This document shows positions 26,501-35,149 of a stretch of DNA of 64,000 nucleotides, piece after piece (position 1 is the stretch's first letter; each line of letters opens with the position of its first letter). This stretch comes from Juglans regia (Eukaryota > Streptophyta > Magnoliopsida > Fagales > Juglandaceae). Location: NCBI RefSeq assembly GCF_001411555.2, contig NC_049912.1, positions 18,274,341 to 18,338,340 of the forward strand, in the 5' to 3' direction. The translations under genes and the position numbers were made by a program. The notes below the pieces were generated by a model, which saw nothing but the letters and a program-made list of their open reading frames with translations, did not search any database and was not told the origin of the DNA.

Positions 26501-26851
26501 TCACTTCTTTTTTTTTAGTGGTTGTACGCCGGTTTGTTAGAGTTCTGGAGATTTATTTGCTATAACATGCGGTTCTGTTTTATGTTTAACATCAGACGGA
26601 CGCTAGTGAAGAAGCTTGTGCAATCTGTCTTGAAGTCCCAACTACTGGAGAAACCATTCGCCACCTCCCCTGCTTACACAAGTTTCACAAAGATGTGAGA
26701 ATTTTCTGTTTTCGAAGAACAAAACTCTTTCTTATTGAATAACCTATCGAGCATCTGACTCTTTCTGTTTGTTTTCCTCTGTTGTCAGTGCATTGATCCA
26801 TGGCTGAGTAGAAAAACTTCATGCCCAGTTTGCAAGTCTTCCATTACTTAA
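8541..26851 (+). CDS. RING-H2 finger protein, probable E3 ubiquitin ligase (9 exons)
   Basis: Exons: 8541-8648, 10160-11085, 19631-20306, 20387-20470, 21668-21916, 26079-26176, 26370-26469, 26596-26694, 26789-26851. All introns are GT-AG, phases agree, and the joined frame is open for about 800 aa. A C-terminal RING-H2 domain lies at residues 755-795 with all eight zinc ligands: C755-x2-C758-x14-C773-x-H775-x2-H778-x2-C781-x10-C792-x2-C795, split between exons 8 and 9. Such domains bind an E2 enzyme and pass ubiquitin to a substrate. The rest is long, Ser/Arg-rich and probably disordered; a charged helix ([20 protein letters not shown]) closes exon 3, and [20 protein letters not shown] opens exon 2. 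I chose 8541 as the first in-frame ATG; 8559 (794 aa) or the Met in exon 2 are alternatives. Substrate unknown. Introns 2 (8.5 kb) and 5 (4.2 kb) are full of transposons. Confidence 0.88.
11758..11773. repeat. (GT)n microsatellite
   Basis: Short TGTG run inside intron 2 of the RING gene. Confidence 0.8.
12005..12235. repeat. GAGCTCGGCTC-type dispersed repeat fragment
   Basis: Many imperfect copies of 'agctcggctcaa/agcttgagctcg' beginning near 'actagggctatattcatt'. This resembles non-autonomous hAT-type repeats of plants. Ends are not resolved and there is no coding sequence. Confidence 0.4.
12241..14480 (-). pseudogene. L1-type LINE remnant in intron 2, reverse orientation
   Basis: Read right to left. 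At 13834-14241 is the linker after the endonuclease ([10 protein letters not shown]). At 13454-13687 the reverse transcriptase begins with KDKAPGPDG. At 12876-13199 it continues [17 protein letters not shown]. Then, after VMGKRIG near 12990, the catalytic core is missing. At 12344-12766 the zf-RVT region follows ([31 protein letters not shown]). The 3' end has a poly-A tail, seen as T-run 12246-12254. It is cut at the RT core, frameshifted and interrupted by the insertion at 13255. The left edge of the copia element at 14481 truncates its 5' end. Confidence 0.85.
13255..13458. mobile_element. solo LTR or TRIM-like insertion in the LINE, with AGCCA duplication
   Basis: A 204-bp block starts TGTAACGCC and ends GGTGTTACA (TG...CA ends, near-perfect terminal inverted repeat). 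It is flanked by AGCCA at 13250-13254 and 13459-13463. Removing the block and one AGCCA restores the LINE reading [10 protein letters not shown] on the - strand, so the boundaries are secure. The 5-bp duplication fits LTR-retrotransposon integrase. No protein is coded. A Cassandra-like TRIM LTR is possible, but I do not see a clear 5S-like core. Confidence 0.85.
14481..17261 (+). pseudogene. Ty1/copia pol remnant in intron 2
   Basis: In order: GAG-pre-integrase with His/Cys residues (about 14560-14680, [11 protein letters not shown]); integrase (FIDDYSRV near 14785, DNAREYQ near 14915); reverse transcriptase ([20 protein letters not shown] at 16060, [26 protein letters not shown] at 16320); and RNase H ([19 protein letters not shown] near 16806, [24 protein letters not shown]) ending at 17254. 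Gag, protease and the 5' LTR are absent. Several frameshifts and stops (such as TAA near 15309) make it non-functional. It is in sense orientation to the host RING gene. Confidence 0.9.
17251..17261 (+). other. polypurine tract of the intron-2 copia element
   Basis: TTGAGGGGGAG directly precedes the TGTTAGAGG start of the 3' LTR, the standard plus-strand primer arrangement of copia elements. Confidence 0.8.
17262..17389 (+). repeat. 3' LTR of the intron-2 copia element
   Basis: Starts TGTTAGAGG after the polypurine tract and ends ...CTTCTACA. At about 128 bp it is short. The 5' partner is missing, so the right edge rests on the CA dinucleotide and on the switch to LINE sequence (YLGLPLGA) by about 17400. 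Confidence 0.6.
17395..18854 (+). pseudogene. 5'-truncated L1-type LINE remnant with poly-A tail
   Basis: Starts inside the C-terminal part of reverse transcriptase (YLGLPLGA, then [20 protein letters not shown] at 17453-17806). It continues through 17742-18455 with the zf-RVT region ([40 protein letters not shown]). The 3' UTR contains CTTGTGTACTTGGACTATGCC and ends in a poly-A tail at 18842-18854. Frame breaks occur near 17770 and at the 107-bp duplication. It has the opposite orientation to the LINE at 12241-14480. Confidence 0.85.
18384..18597 (+). repeat. 107-bp tandem duplication in the LINE
   Basis: Units 18384-18490 and 18491-18597 begin GAAAATGT(G/A)GATCATTTA and differ at four internal sites, all transitions. 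Since 107 is not a multiple of three, the copy shifts the frame. Confidence 0.9.
21162..21363. mobile_element. solo-LTR/TRIM-like element in intron 4
   Basis: Starts TGTAATGACC and ends GGTTGTTACA, with internal text resembling the 13255 element (AATGTGAGACTTAGCAC, CCAATGTGGAACTGGG). About 202 bp. No flanking 5-bp duplication is visible (TCAGT versus AGCCT), so it is older or its edges are altered. Confidence 0.5.
21919..21943. repeat. (CT)n microsatellite
   Basis: CT run directly after the splice donor of RING exon 5. Confidence 0.85.
22137..24985 (-). pseudogene. L1-type LINE remnant in intron 5, reverse orientation
   Basis: Read on the - strand: a linker segment at 24733-24972 ([20 protein letters not shown]); RT start near 24530; RT core at 23483-24115 ([20 protein letters not shown]). 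The catalytic F-A-D-D appears as FADN near 23823, so a metal-binding Asp is lost. Next comes zf-RVT at 22455-22748 ([38 protein letters not shown]). A poly-A tail (T-run near 22138) closes the element. Endonuclease is absent and frames are broken. Confidence 0.85.
22268..22347 (+). mobile_element. forward LINE 3'-end fragment inside the reverse LINE
   Basis: CCTGTGTGCTTGGGCTATGC ... TTAATAAAATTTTCTTACC followed by an A-run is a LINE 3' UTR and tail in + orientation. It is embedded in the - oriented LINE: matching 'agaaactagtc' sequence occurs on both sides. Confidence 0.6.
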
Positions 26852-28378
26852 TTTGCATTGAGATTCCAGTGCTCAAGTAATCATGTTGTAGTGAATTACT
26901 AATTTACTTCACATCCGCAAGCATTCTTATTTTGGGGCTAAAGCTATAATTTGTTCAATCATATTATTCTGCCCATTAGATGATTTTGTAATGGGAAAGT
27001 GTGCACAGTGGCAGACTGCATATCATATTCCTGTTTCATTTGATTTTAGAATCCCTACATTTTAAAGCACGAATTTTAAGAGAAGCTTAAATTGATGGGT
27101 CCGTTGAATATTTATTCTTGATGTTGCCAACAAGGATCTTGTTTATTTCATTTAAAATGGAGAGGAGCTTATTCCGAAGGGATTGGATTGTTTCCTCTAT
27201 CCTTTTGAATTGAACTATGGCCACATTTTCCACATAATTTGTATATTTGGAGTTTTAAGAACTATACCCTTCTCAATTTAAAGTCGTTATGAGGTCAATG
27301 CAACTAGGATGGCATCCTGAAGACTAGGCTTAATTTCAGATGGATATGAGTAAATAGATGCTTTTTCCTTGCATTGCTAGAAGTTTACTCTTATTTGGCG
27401 ACTTATTTGAGAATGAGTTTTTCTATTCTGAAGTCGGTGTATAGAGCATATTATTTGCATCACTTAAATAGGAAGATTTTATCTGTAAGATTTAAATTTT
27501 AAATCTTCTAATTCAAATTATGACATGTAAATATTGTATTAAATGTGTTCTACACACTATTTTATAATAGAATTTTTTTGAGAATCTAACCATCCTTTTG
27601 GCATAATATTTTCAAAAATTGTGATCCTTGATAAGCTGGATTCACAAGAATGTATTAAACTCATTGAGTAAACCTTCAAACAGGATACAAACTCAATTGT
27701 ACACATTCTAATGAAAGATGGACACGTTGTAATTATTATAGAATTGATCTTAGAATTAATAGAATAAATACATGTATGTAAGTGTGTATCATGTATATGT
27801 GTATATTATATGGAATAATTGAAGATTTATAAAATTAATATACGTTGAAAAAATCACAAACTTGAATTGAGACACAAAAACAATGAAAAAAAATAAAAGA
27901 ATAGAGAAATTATTAAAAATAATGATATTTAAATTTTTTTTTTTTTTAAAAAAAAAGAGAATTAGGGGACATATTTAAAGTTATAAAAAAATTAAAATTA
28001 TATAAATACATTTTGTATTGTAGAATTAATTCAATATCATCTAGATTTAAAATTTTAAAAAAAGCCATCAAAGCATAAGAAATTTACAAAAACAGTTCGA
28101 AACGAAATAGGACTTATAACGCCAATTTCGATTGAAATAGCCAGAATTTGACTAGAATGGTAGAAACGGACCGGAACGGGCCAGAATTTGAAGTGAAATG
28201 GAACGAAGAGGTATAGTGTACCAGATACTATACTAGAACGAAAAATTCCAACTGAAACGGAATAGAATTTAAAACTATGCTTGGATCTATTTCTTAGCAT
28301 AACTCCATCTTCTTAGATGGTCCTTGGTGCAAGAAAATAATGTTGATTTGTAATGCCTAAGAGGAACAAAAATCTATT
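26852..28378. other. RING gene 3' region and AT-rich spacer
   Basis: The first few hundred bases are presumably 3' UTR of the RING gene. From about 27500 the sequence is AT-rich. A dispersed-repeat fragment with 'gaaacggaccggaacggg' motifs lies at about 28060-28290. No gene seen. Confidence 0.6.
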
Positions 28379-28930
28379 TGTTAACGTCTAAAAATAGCAC
28401 AACAGTTTAAAAGGAGAGAAAGATCCATTCCAACCTCGCTGGGGCTGTTCTGGCCTCAATCATTGTGGTGTGGAGCTCCCGGTGGTGGTCCGGTGCGGCT
28501 GTACAATGTTCGTGAGTGCATCCATGGCGGTAAACAGTAAATAAATGTAGAGAAAATAAATAGAGAGATACACAGATTTACGTGGTTCGACACTGGGTCT
28601 ACGTCCACTGGTTTTGGGGAGGGGAGAATCCACTATAATATGCTTGTTTACAGTCTCTCATGGTCTCTTGTCTTCATTGTACAATGGAGATCTAAGTTCT
28701 ATTCTCTGATTTTTCTCTTCTTGCTAGAGTCTCTATGGTGAGGTTGAAGAAAGTGAGGTCTCTGAGAAGCCTAGCTAAAAAGTCCCTGAAGTCATATGTG
28801 TTTGTGCCTTTTATCTCTTGTCCCTTTGCTTTATGTCACATCACTCATTTTCTCTCCTGACACACTGCTCTCCCTCATGCCTTTGTCCCCTCTTTCCCTC
28901 TTTCTTTCTTCTCTTTTGATGGGTTCCCCC
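28379..28930 (-). repeat. left (3') LTR of the LARD-like element
   Basis: Aligns along its length with the right LTR: shared landmarks are GGTGGTCCGGTGCGGCTGT, CACAGATTTACGTGGTTCGA and TATGCTTGTTTACAGTCTCT. Similarity stops after 'gatgggttcc', so about 55 bp at the inner edge and the polypurine tract appear lost or rearranged. Confidence 0.8.
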
Positions 28931-29064
28931 TGTTAAGGTTGGACCTGCCTGTTGACCCTTAATAGGAAGGTAAGTAGGAGATGTTTGATCATGCTGCAAA
29001 AGTCAAACCGGTTAATGTAAACAATCTTCAATCACGAGTGTGGAATTCGCAAACATGAGCTATT

Positions 29065-29280
29065 TTGCTAGGGTGCGATGAAGGTATGAGGCCTTACTTG
29101 TTTGTCATTCTGTTGCAGGAGATGGAGTGTGGTGAGTGTATGAAGAGTTATCCGTGTGGCATTCTGTTGCAGGAGATGGAGTGTGGTGAGTGTATGAAGA
29201 GTTATCCGTGTGGCATTCTATTGCAAGAGATGGCGTGTGGCGAGGGTTTGAGGCATTATCCATTTGGCATTTCGTTGCAG
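29065..29280 (+). repeat. four 54-bp tandem units, in frame
   Basis: Units start at 29065, 29119, 29173 and 29227. Units 2 and 3 differ at two bases; units 1 and 4 are more diverged. Because 54 is 18 codons, the + frame repeats an 18-residue motif, EMECGECMKSYPCGILLQ in units 2 and 3, within a 78-codon ORF (29065-29301). The ORF is antisense to the element and has no known homologue, so coding is doubtful. Confidence 0.9.
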
Positions 29281-29392
29281 GAGATGGCATCCCAGGAGTA
29301 ATATCAGGCAGTCGAAAGACTGAACTCGCTCTCCATCGGAGAAAAGGTCAAAATGCCTTAGGCTAAGCCTGCATCTTTGTTCCCCCCAGGGA

Positions 29393-30323
29393 GGTAAGTT
29401 GCCGAGCAGTTGAGGAACTAGTCCATGCAAGGAGGTAAGTCATCGGGCCGTTTGAGACTAGACCAGCTCCCGCCTGTTGACATCACAGGGAAGGTAAGTG
29501 TCGGGTAGGCTGGCACTAGTCCCGCTCTTCGTCGTGGCTGAGGTCAGGGTAAGTTGTCGGGCAGCCGAGAGGTTGGACCCACTCTCCATCGTGGGAGGGG
29601 TAGAGCAGCCTTAAGGCCTGCCTCATCTTGCAAGGAGGTAAGTTATCGGGCAGTTTGAGATTGGACCCGCTCTTGCTTGTTGATGCTCATGGGGAAAGTA
29701 AGTGTCAGCCATCCGAAGGCTAAGCCTACTCTCTATCGCGAGAGGGATAAAGCAGCCTTCGAGCACAACTTATCTCTTTGGTACCTCGCGGGGAGGTAAG
29801 TGTTGGACAGTTGAGAAGTCAATTTGCTATTCGTCGTGAAGGGGTGGGGGTAAGTTGTCAGACAGCCGAGGGGCTAGACCTGGTCTCCTCTGTGAGGAAG
29901 GTTCGGCCGCCTGGGGGTTGGACCCGCCTGTTGACTCTCACAAGGAGGTAAGTTACCGAGTAGTTTGAGACTGGACCCGGTCCTACCCATTGATATCACA
30001 TGAAAGGGTAAGTGTTGGGTCAGGCCGAAACTAGACCTGCTCTTCACCATGTGAAGGTCGGGGTAAGTAGTTGGGCAACCGAGAGGTTGGACTCGCTCTC
30101 CTTCGTTAGGGAGGTCGGGCCACTGGGGGGCTGGATCCACCTATCACCCCTCATGAGAAGGTAAGTTACCGGGCAGTTTGAGGCTGGACCCACTACCGCC
30201 TATTGACGCCATAGGGAAGGTAAGTGTCGTGTCAGGTTGGCGCTGATCCCACTCTCCACCGCGGGAGGGATAAAGCAGCCTTAAGGGATAACCCACCCCT
30301 TTGGATCCCGTGGGGAGGTAAGT
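29393..30323 (+). repeat. degenerate repeat array rich in GGTAAGT
   Basis: Diverged units with a spacing of very roughly 200-300 bp, each with paired modules such as GAGGTAAGTTACCGGGCAGT and GAAGGTAAGTGTCGGGT. GGTAAGT occurs exactly at 29393, 29434, 29493, 29549, 29637, 29795, 29849, 29947, 30007, 30062, 30160, 30219 and 30317, with another copy at 28969 and a variant AAGTAAGT near 29697. Also recurrent: TTTGAGRCTGGACCCG and GGGATAAAGCAGCCTT. No protein family recognised. Confidence 0.85.
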
Positions 30324-31389
30324 AGTCATTGATGAAGATTACGTTGATGGAGAAATATTTAGGCGTTCAAGTGATGTCTGAGTGTGGCGGGGCGTTTAGC
30401 TAATGTTTCGCGCTACAGGAATCAATCATGTTAGCAAAAATAAAATCCACATAAGTTTTGTGGGAGACAAACCATGGTGTTTTAGCTGTTGTAGCCAGTT
30501 GTTGCTTGACTGAAATTGCCCACTACGGGTTGCAATTTCTTCACTTCTTGCTCTTCTTCCTTCTTTTTATTTTTTATTTTTGCAACTGAGTCAGTTTACT
30601 ACTAGGGAATTCGTTTGTCTTTAACTATAGTCGAGGAGTTTTGGACTTAATCATCTATTAGAAAATCTCCTATTCATCTTCTTCTTGGGTCGTGTTTTAT
30701 GGGCGAGTGGAACATTGAGTGGTTTCTTGTTCTCCATCATGTGTATTGTGCATGGTTCATGCATGGTGCACTTCACACATGCGCAACGCATGCATAAACA
30801 TCGGCTATCAATTCATCAAAATGTTGCCCGGTGAGTGAGGTGGCGGGCAACAAACCCATCATGCATGTGGCCGAGCAGTGGAGTCTATGATGGGTTGGCC
30901 AAGACATTTTTGTCTGTGATGCCAGTAGTTGATGGGACCATATGCACTGCCGAGGAGCTAGCCGAGGGGCTCTATCCGACATACATGGGCGAGGGGCTCT
31001 ATCCTATGTACAAGGGCGAGGTGCTGATGGGTGAGAGTTGGTGGACGAGGAGATCCAGCTAGGACGTGCATAGCTAGAAGTTCTGACGAGGACGTGTAAG
31101 GCTGAGGAGTGGGTTGTGTAGCTCGGGTGATAGCTAAAGGAGGTCGAGGAGTTTGGGCGAGGGAGTGGTTGCCTTCCAATGAGTGGCTGAGCAATATCTC
31201 GAGCCGTGGAGGCAACGGTTACCCGCCACTTAGTGGTCAAGCAACTTCTTGGCAATATCTGGTCGTGACCTCGCCAGCTCTTGAGTTTGTGACGGGGGGA
31301 GGCCCAGCTAGGTGCATGTTGCTTGCACTCGCTGCCAATCGTGCGCCATGGTGCACGAGGACACTACGACAGAGTTGGAAGATGTCGGC

Positions 31390-32020
31390 GGTCCACATGG
31401 TGGTTGCCGACACCCTTTCCACGCCACAGTTGGTTTGGGCCGAGAAGCTTTAAGCCATGTGCAGTTTCGTGCACAGGGCCTGCATGGCCGAAGGCCACCT
31501 CTGCTAGCCATGGTGGCCGGGACCACCTTGAGGGCTGCATAACATGCCGACGGTCTAAGTGGTGATTGCCGACGGAGACATGGGGCTCACAGCAGTGTTG
31601 TGTGCGTTGGTGCACATTTCGTGCAATGCACACGTGGCCCAGTGCTATCGTCCGTGGCTGGGGTGGTCAGGAAGCACCATTGGGGGGGCAGACAACGCCA
31701 ACAAGCCACTAGGTGGCTGCCGGTGGCCCTGTTGTGCCGTGGTGGGACTGAGCTGAGGAGATCTCTGCCACGTGTAGTCTCGTGCACGTGGCCATGCGAC
31801 GAGGTGTCCGTCATGGGGAGGTGTTCAAGGACAACCTAGGGAGGATTAAAATGACACCGGCGACCCATAAGGTGGTTGCCGGCAGGTCCTCGTGGCTCAT
31901 GGTGTGCTTTCGCGAGCACATTGTGAGCCTTGGTGCGTGGCCATAGGCCACCATCAACTCACCGTGGTGGTCAATGACCACCACTAAGCCAGCGGTCCAG
32001 ATGGTGGCCGCCAATGACCC
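31390..32020. repeat. about 150-bp degenerate tandem repeat in the LARD interior
   Basis: The phrase CGGTCCA-ATGGTGGTTGCCG recurs in variant form near 31390, 31550, 31702, 31861 and 31993 (spacing about 130-160 bp), each followed by GTGCACGTGGCC-like text. Multiple overlapping ORFs on both strands (31109-31839) result from this GC-rich repetition. Confidence 0.6.
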
Positions 32021-32487
32021 CGTAGGGCCTCGTAGCCAGTGGGCAAGGGACGCCCAAGGTGCACGGGGTGTGCTCCTTGCTCACTGTGCGTGGCACTGTT
32101 CATGCAATGCACGGGACATAGTATCCCATGCACAGTTCACTTGTGCATCGTGCACTTATGCATTGTATACTTGTGTGTGCCCATGTGGGTATTCCAAGTG
32201 TATTGAATACTTAAAGTACACTGAGCAATGACACTTACAGCTTAAGTGGCCGAGGAGTTTGGGCCTCCAGCTTTACACGCTGAGTGTATGGTAAGCACTC
32301 AAGTGCAATGCACTTAACCACCTGGGAGAGGAAAAGTTCACTTGCCCATTCACTGCAATAGTATTTTTCATAAGAGTGAAAATGCCTAGTATACTTATCA
32401 GGAAGAGTTTCACCTACTCCTTCGGAGATTATTTAGCGCACTAGGAAATCGTTCTTCTTCTGCTTCTAGTGTCAAAATAATCTTGAT

Positions 32488-32504
32488 CCTACAGATGGCG
32501 CCAA
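32488..32504 (-). other. primer-binding site of the LARD-like element
   Basis: The - strand reads TTGGCGCCATCTGTAGG. It starts one base from the LTR end (CGTTAACA) and has the TTGGCGCC(G/A)TCTGTGG form common in plant gypsy elements. It fixes the direction of the element. Confidence 0.75.
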
Positions 32505-32505
32505 C

Positions 32506-33816
32506 TGTTAACGCCTAAAAATAATGCAACAGTCCAGAAGGGGAGAAAGATCCATTCTCGGCCCTGCTAAGATTGTTCGAGCCTAGATTGGTGTGGTGTG
32601 GAGCCCTGACGGTGGTCCGGTGCGGCTGTTTGGTGTCCGTGAGTGCGTCCATAGCTGTGAACAGTAAATAAATGCAGAAAATAAATGGAGGGAGACACAC
32701 AGATTTACGTGGTTCGATATTGGGCCTACATTTATGGGGGTTCAGGGAGGGGTGAATCCACTATAATATGCTTGTTTACAGTCTCTCATGATCTCTTATT
32801 CTCACTTTACAATGGAGATTTGAGTTCTATACTCTCATTTTCCTCCTCTCGCTAGAGTCTCTGTGGTAAGGTTGAAGAATGTGAAGTGGTGGAACCGGTC
32901 TGGTTCGGTCTGGTTTTGGACATATTTTAAAACTGAATTGGTATATATCGATTTTGAGATTTGAAAAACCAATATCGCACCAGTTACACTCCTAAATTAG
33001 TACTTCCAGTTTTACCAGTTCGATCTGATTTTTTCGGTATATTATATATTATATATAATATAGTATATAATAATATAGTGATAATATATTGTAGTATATT
33101 ATATTATATATAATAATTGTATTATAGACTATAGTGAATTATTATAATATATAATATAGTGAATTATTATAGTATATTATAATATATAGTGATATAATAT
33201 TAGTATAACTACTAATACAATAGACTATAGTGATAATATATAGTTATTTATTTAGGATTTTAAATTTTAATATTATATTAATTAGTAATTTATCATATAA
33301 TACAAAATTATTTTATATATAATTATATATAAAAATTATATATAATATAAAAATATTTATACAATTTAAAAAATTAAAATATATATATGAATCGGTTCGA
33401 TGTTAGGAAAAGGAAAATCGGAATGAGACCGATTTTGACCGGTTTTGAGAAAAATAGAACTGATACCGGATTGAACCAAACCCGGTAGTAGACCAAATCC
33501 ACCAGTTTGATCCGGTTTGGTTCACCGGTTTTTTTTTCACCCCTAGATGAAGTCTCCAATAAACTTGGCCAAAAGTTCTTGAAGTCGTATGTGTCCATGC
33601 CTTTTATCTCCTGCGCCTTTTACTTTATGTCACTTTAATTTGCTTTATGTCACTTTTATTTGCTTTATGTCACATCACTCATTTTCCCTCTTGACACACT
33701 ACCCTCTCATGCCTTTGTCTCTTCCTTATCTCTCTCTTTCTTCTCTCATGATGGGTTCTTCCTCATTGGACTGAGCCCAGGAAATATCATGAGCTTGTTA
33801 TATTTGATCTCTTACA
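32506..33816 (-). repeat. right (5') LTR of the LARD-like element, split by an insertion
   Basis: LTR sequence at 32506-32886 and 33546-33816 is separated by a 659-bp hAT-like element. Without it the LTR is about 650 bp. It contains the CACAGATTTACGTGGTTCGA block shared with the left LTR and ends GATCTCTTACA before the CTATT duplication. Confidence 0.85.
32887..33545 (-). mobile_element. hAT-like non-autonomous element nested in the LTR
   Basis: Ends are TGGTGGAACCGGT and ...TTTTTCACCCCTA. CACCCCTA is the typical terminus of plant hAT elements; here the left terminus has decayed. ACCGGTTTGGTTC-type arms flank an AT-rich core of TATAT/TAATAT. The flanks tgTGAAGT and gaTGAAGT share six of eight bases, fitting an aged 8-bp duplication. 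The uninterrupted left LTR confirms this is an insertion. Confidence 0.75.
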
Positions 33817-34154
33817 CTATTAGTTTCAGATGTTAGACAATGAATTTACAAAGAAAGTGATGCAGAGAATATATAAAATATATACAATTGAGAGCATAAT
33901 TGTGATTATTAGAGTCAATATTACATAGAAACAGCCATGAGTTGCTATTGGTGACAATCTCAAACCCAACCTTGGAGCTTCGTTGGTGGAAGAAAAAGCT
34001 CTATTTTTTCTTAGAAAACACTATTGAAATTCCCTTAGCTCCATCAATAAAACACAAACAAAAAAAGAAACAAATATTTACAGAGTTCTCTTGGTTGTAA
34101 GGGTCTTTCTGCAATGGAGATTAGGGAGAGAAAGAAAACAACTTTGATTTTGAG

Positions 34155-34155
<1 letters not shown>

Positions 34156-34199
<44 letters not shown>

Positions 34200-34204
34200 G
34201 GAGA
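34156..34204. repeat. (GA)n followed by a G-run
   Basis: GAGA repeats pass into about thirteen consecutive G residues and back to GAGA; a compound simple repeat in spacer. Confidence 0.9.
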
Positions 34205-34360
34205 GAAAACACGTACAACCACCTAAATCAATCTTACCGTAATTATCATATAACACTTATGTGTCTATCTCTTATTAGAGGATGTAAAAATAGATTTGAC
34301 ATCGCATCCGGTTCGCAATTGATGGATTATGAGGAATATGAAATTCTCATATTTGGTTCG

Positions 34361-35057
34361 TAGGGGTGAAAAAAAAGGGTGAATCAGTAAATTGGACCAG
34401 ACTGAACCAGTGGATTTGGTCCGGTACCGGGTTTGGTTCAATCCGGTACCGGTTTCATTTTTCTCAAAATCGGTCCAGTTCCGATTTTCCTTTTTCTAAC
34501 ACTAGACCGAATCAGACTAGTTTATATATATATATATATCTTAATTTTTTATATTATATTAAAATAATTTTTATATGATTTTTTTATATTATATATGATT
34601 TTTATATATAATATATAATGATATCTAAAATAATTTTATATTATATTATAAATTATTAATTAACATAATATTAAATTTTAAAATCTTATATCAGTATAGT
34701 CTATTATATTAATAGTTATACTAATATTATATCATTATATATTATAATATACTATAATATATCACTATATTATATATTATAATATATCACTATAGTCTAT
34801 AATACAATTATAATATATATATGATAATATACTACAATATACTACAATATATTACCATTATATTATTATATATTATAATATATTATATTATATATACATA
34901 CCGGAAAAATCGGATTGAAGTGGACGTAAAATTAAAAGTATCGGTTTAGGGGTGTAACCGGTGCGGTATCGGTTCTGCAAATCTCAAAACCGATATTTAT
35001 CAATTCTATTCTAAAATATGTCTAAAAAGGAAACGAACCAGACCAATTACACTCCTA
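34361..35057 (+). mobile_element. hAT-like non-autonomous element, inverted sister of the one at 32887
   Basis: Begins TAGGGGTGAAAAAAAAGGGT and ends CACTCCTA. Its left arm (CCGGTACCGGTTTCATTTTT) and right arm (CAAATCTCAAAACCGATAT) match the reverse complement of the 32887 element. The flanks TTGGTTCG (34353-34360) and TTGATTCA (35058-35065) match at six of eight bases, both differences being transitions, as expected of an 8-bp hAT duplication. No transposase. Confidence 0.8.
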
Positions 35058-35149
35058 TTGATTCATACCTACTACATCTCTTGGTGAAATTATTTATGCT
35101 TCAAGAGAAATATCCTTGTGTTTCTTTTTTCAAGTGCATAAGATTAAGA

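Larger units (their letters stand above)
28379..33816 (-). mobile_element. complete non-coding LTR retrotransposon (LARD-like) with CTATT target duplication
   Basis: Both ends match the LTR rule (TGTTAACG ... CTCTTACA). The 5-bp duplication CTATT flanks it perfectly at 28374-28378 and 33817-33821. The primer-binding site on the - strand next to the right LTR shows that transcription runs right to left, so the right LTR is the 5' one. The internal region (about 28930-32487) has no gag, protease, RT, RNase H or integrase; instead it holds tandem repeats (29065-29280, 29393-30323, 31390-32020). It therefore looks like a non-autonomous large retrotransposon derivative mobilised by a gypsy-type partner. 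ORFs inside it are repeat by-products. Confidence 0.85.

Noticed and set aside
29065..29280. Direct repeats reminiscent of a CRISPR array
   Set aside because: Units are contiguous with no unique spacers, lie in a plant retroelement, and no cas-like gene exists in the window.
30835..31839. Several 60-115-codon ORFs overlapping on both strands
   Set aside because: They follow from GC-rich degenerate repeats inside the LARD element; no homology, no consistent strand, no splice-linked frame.
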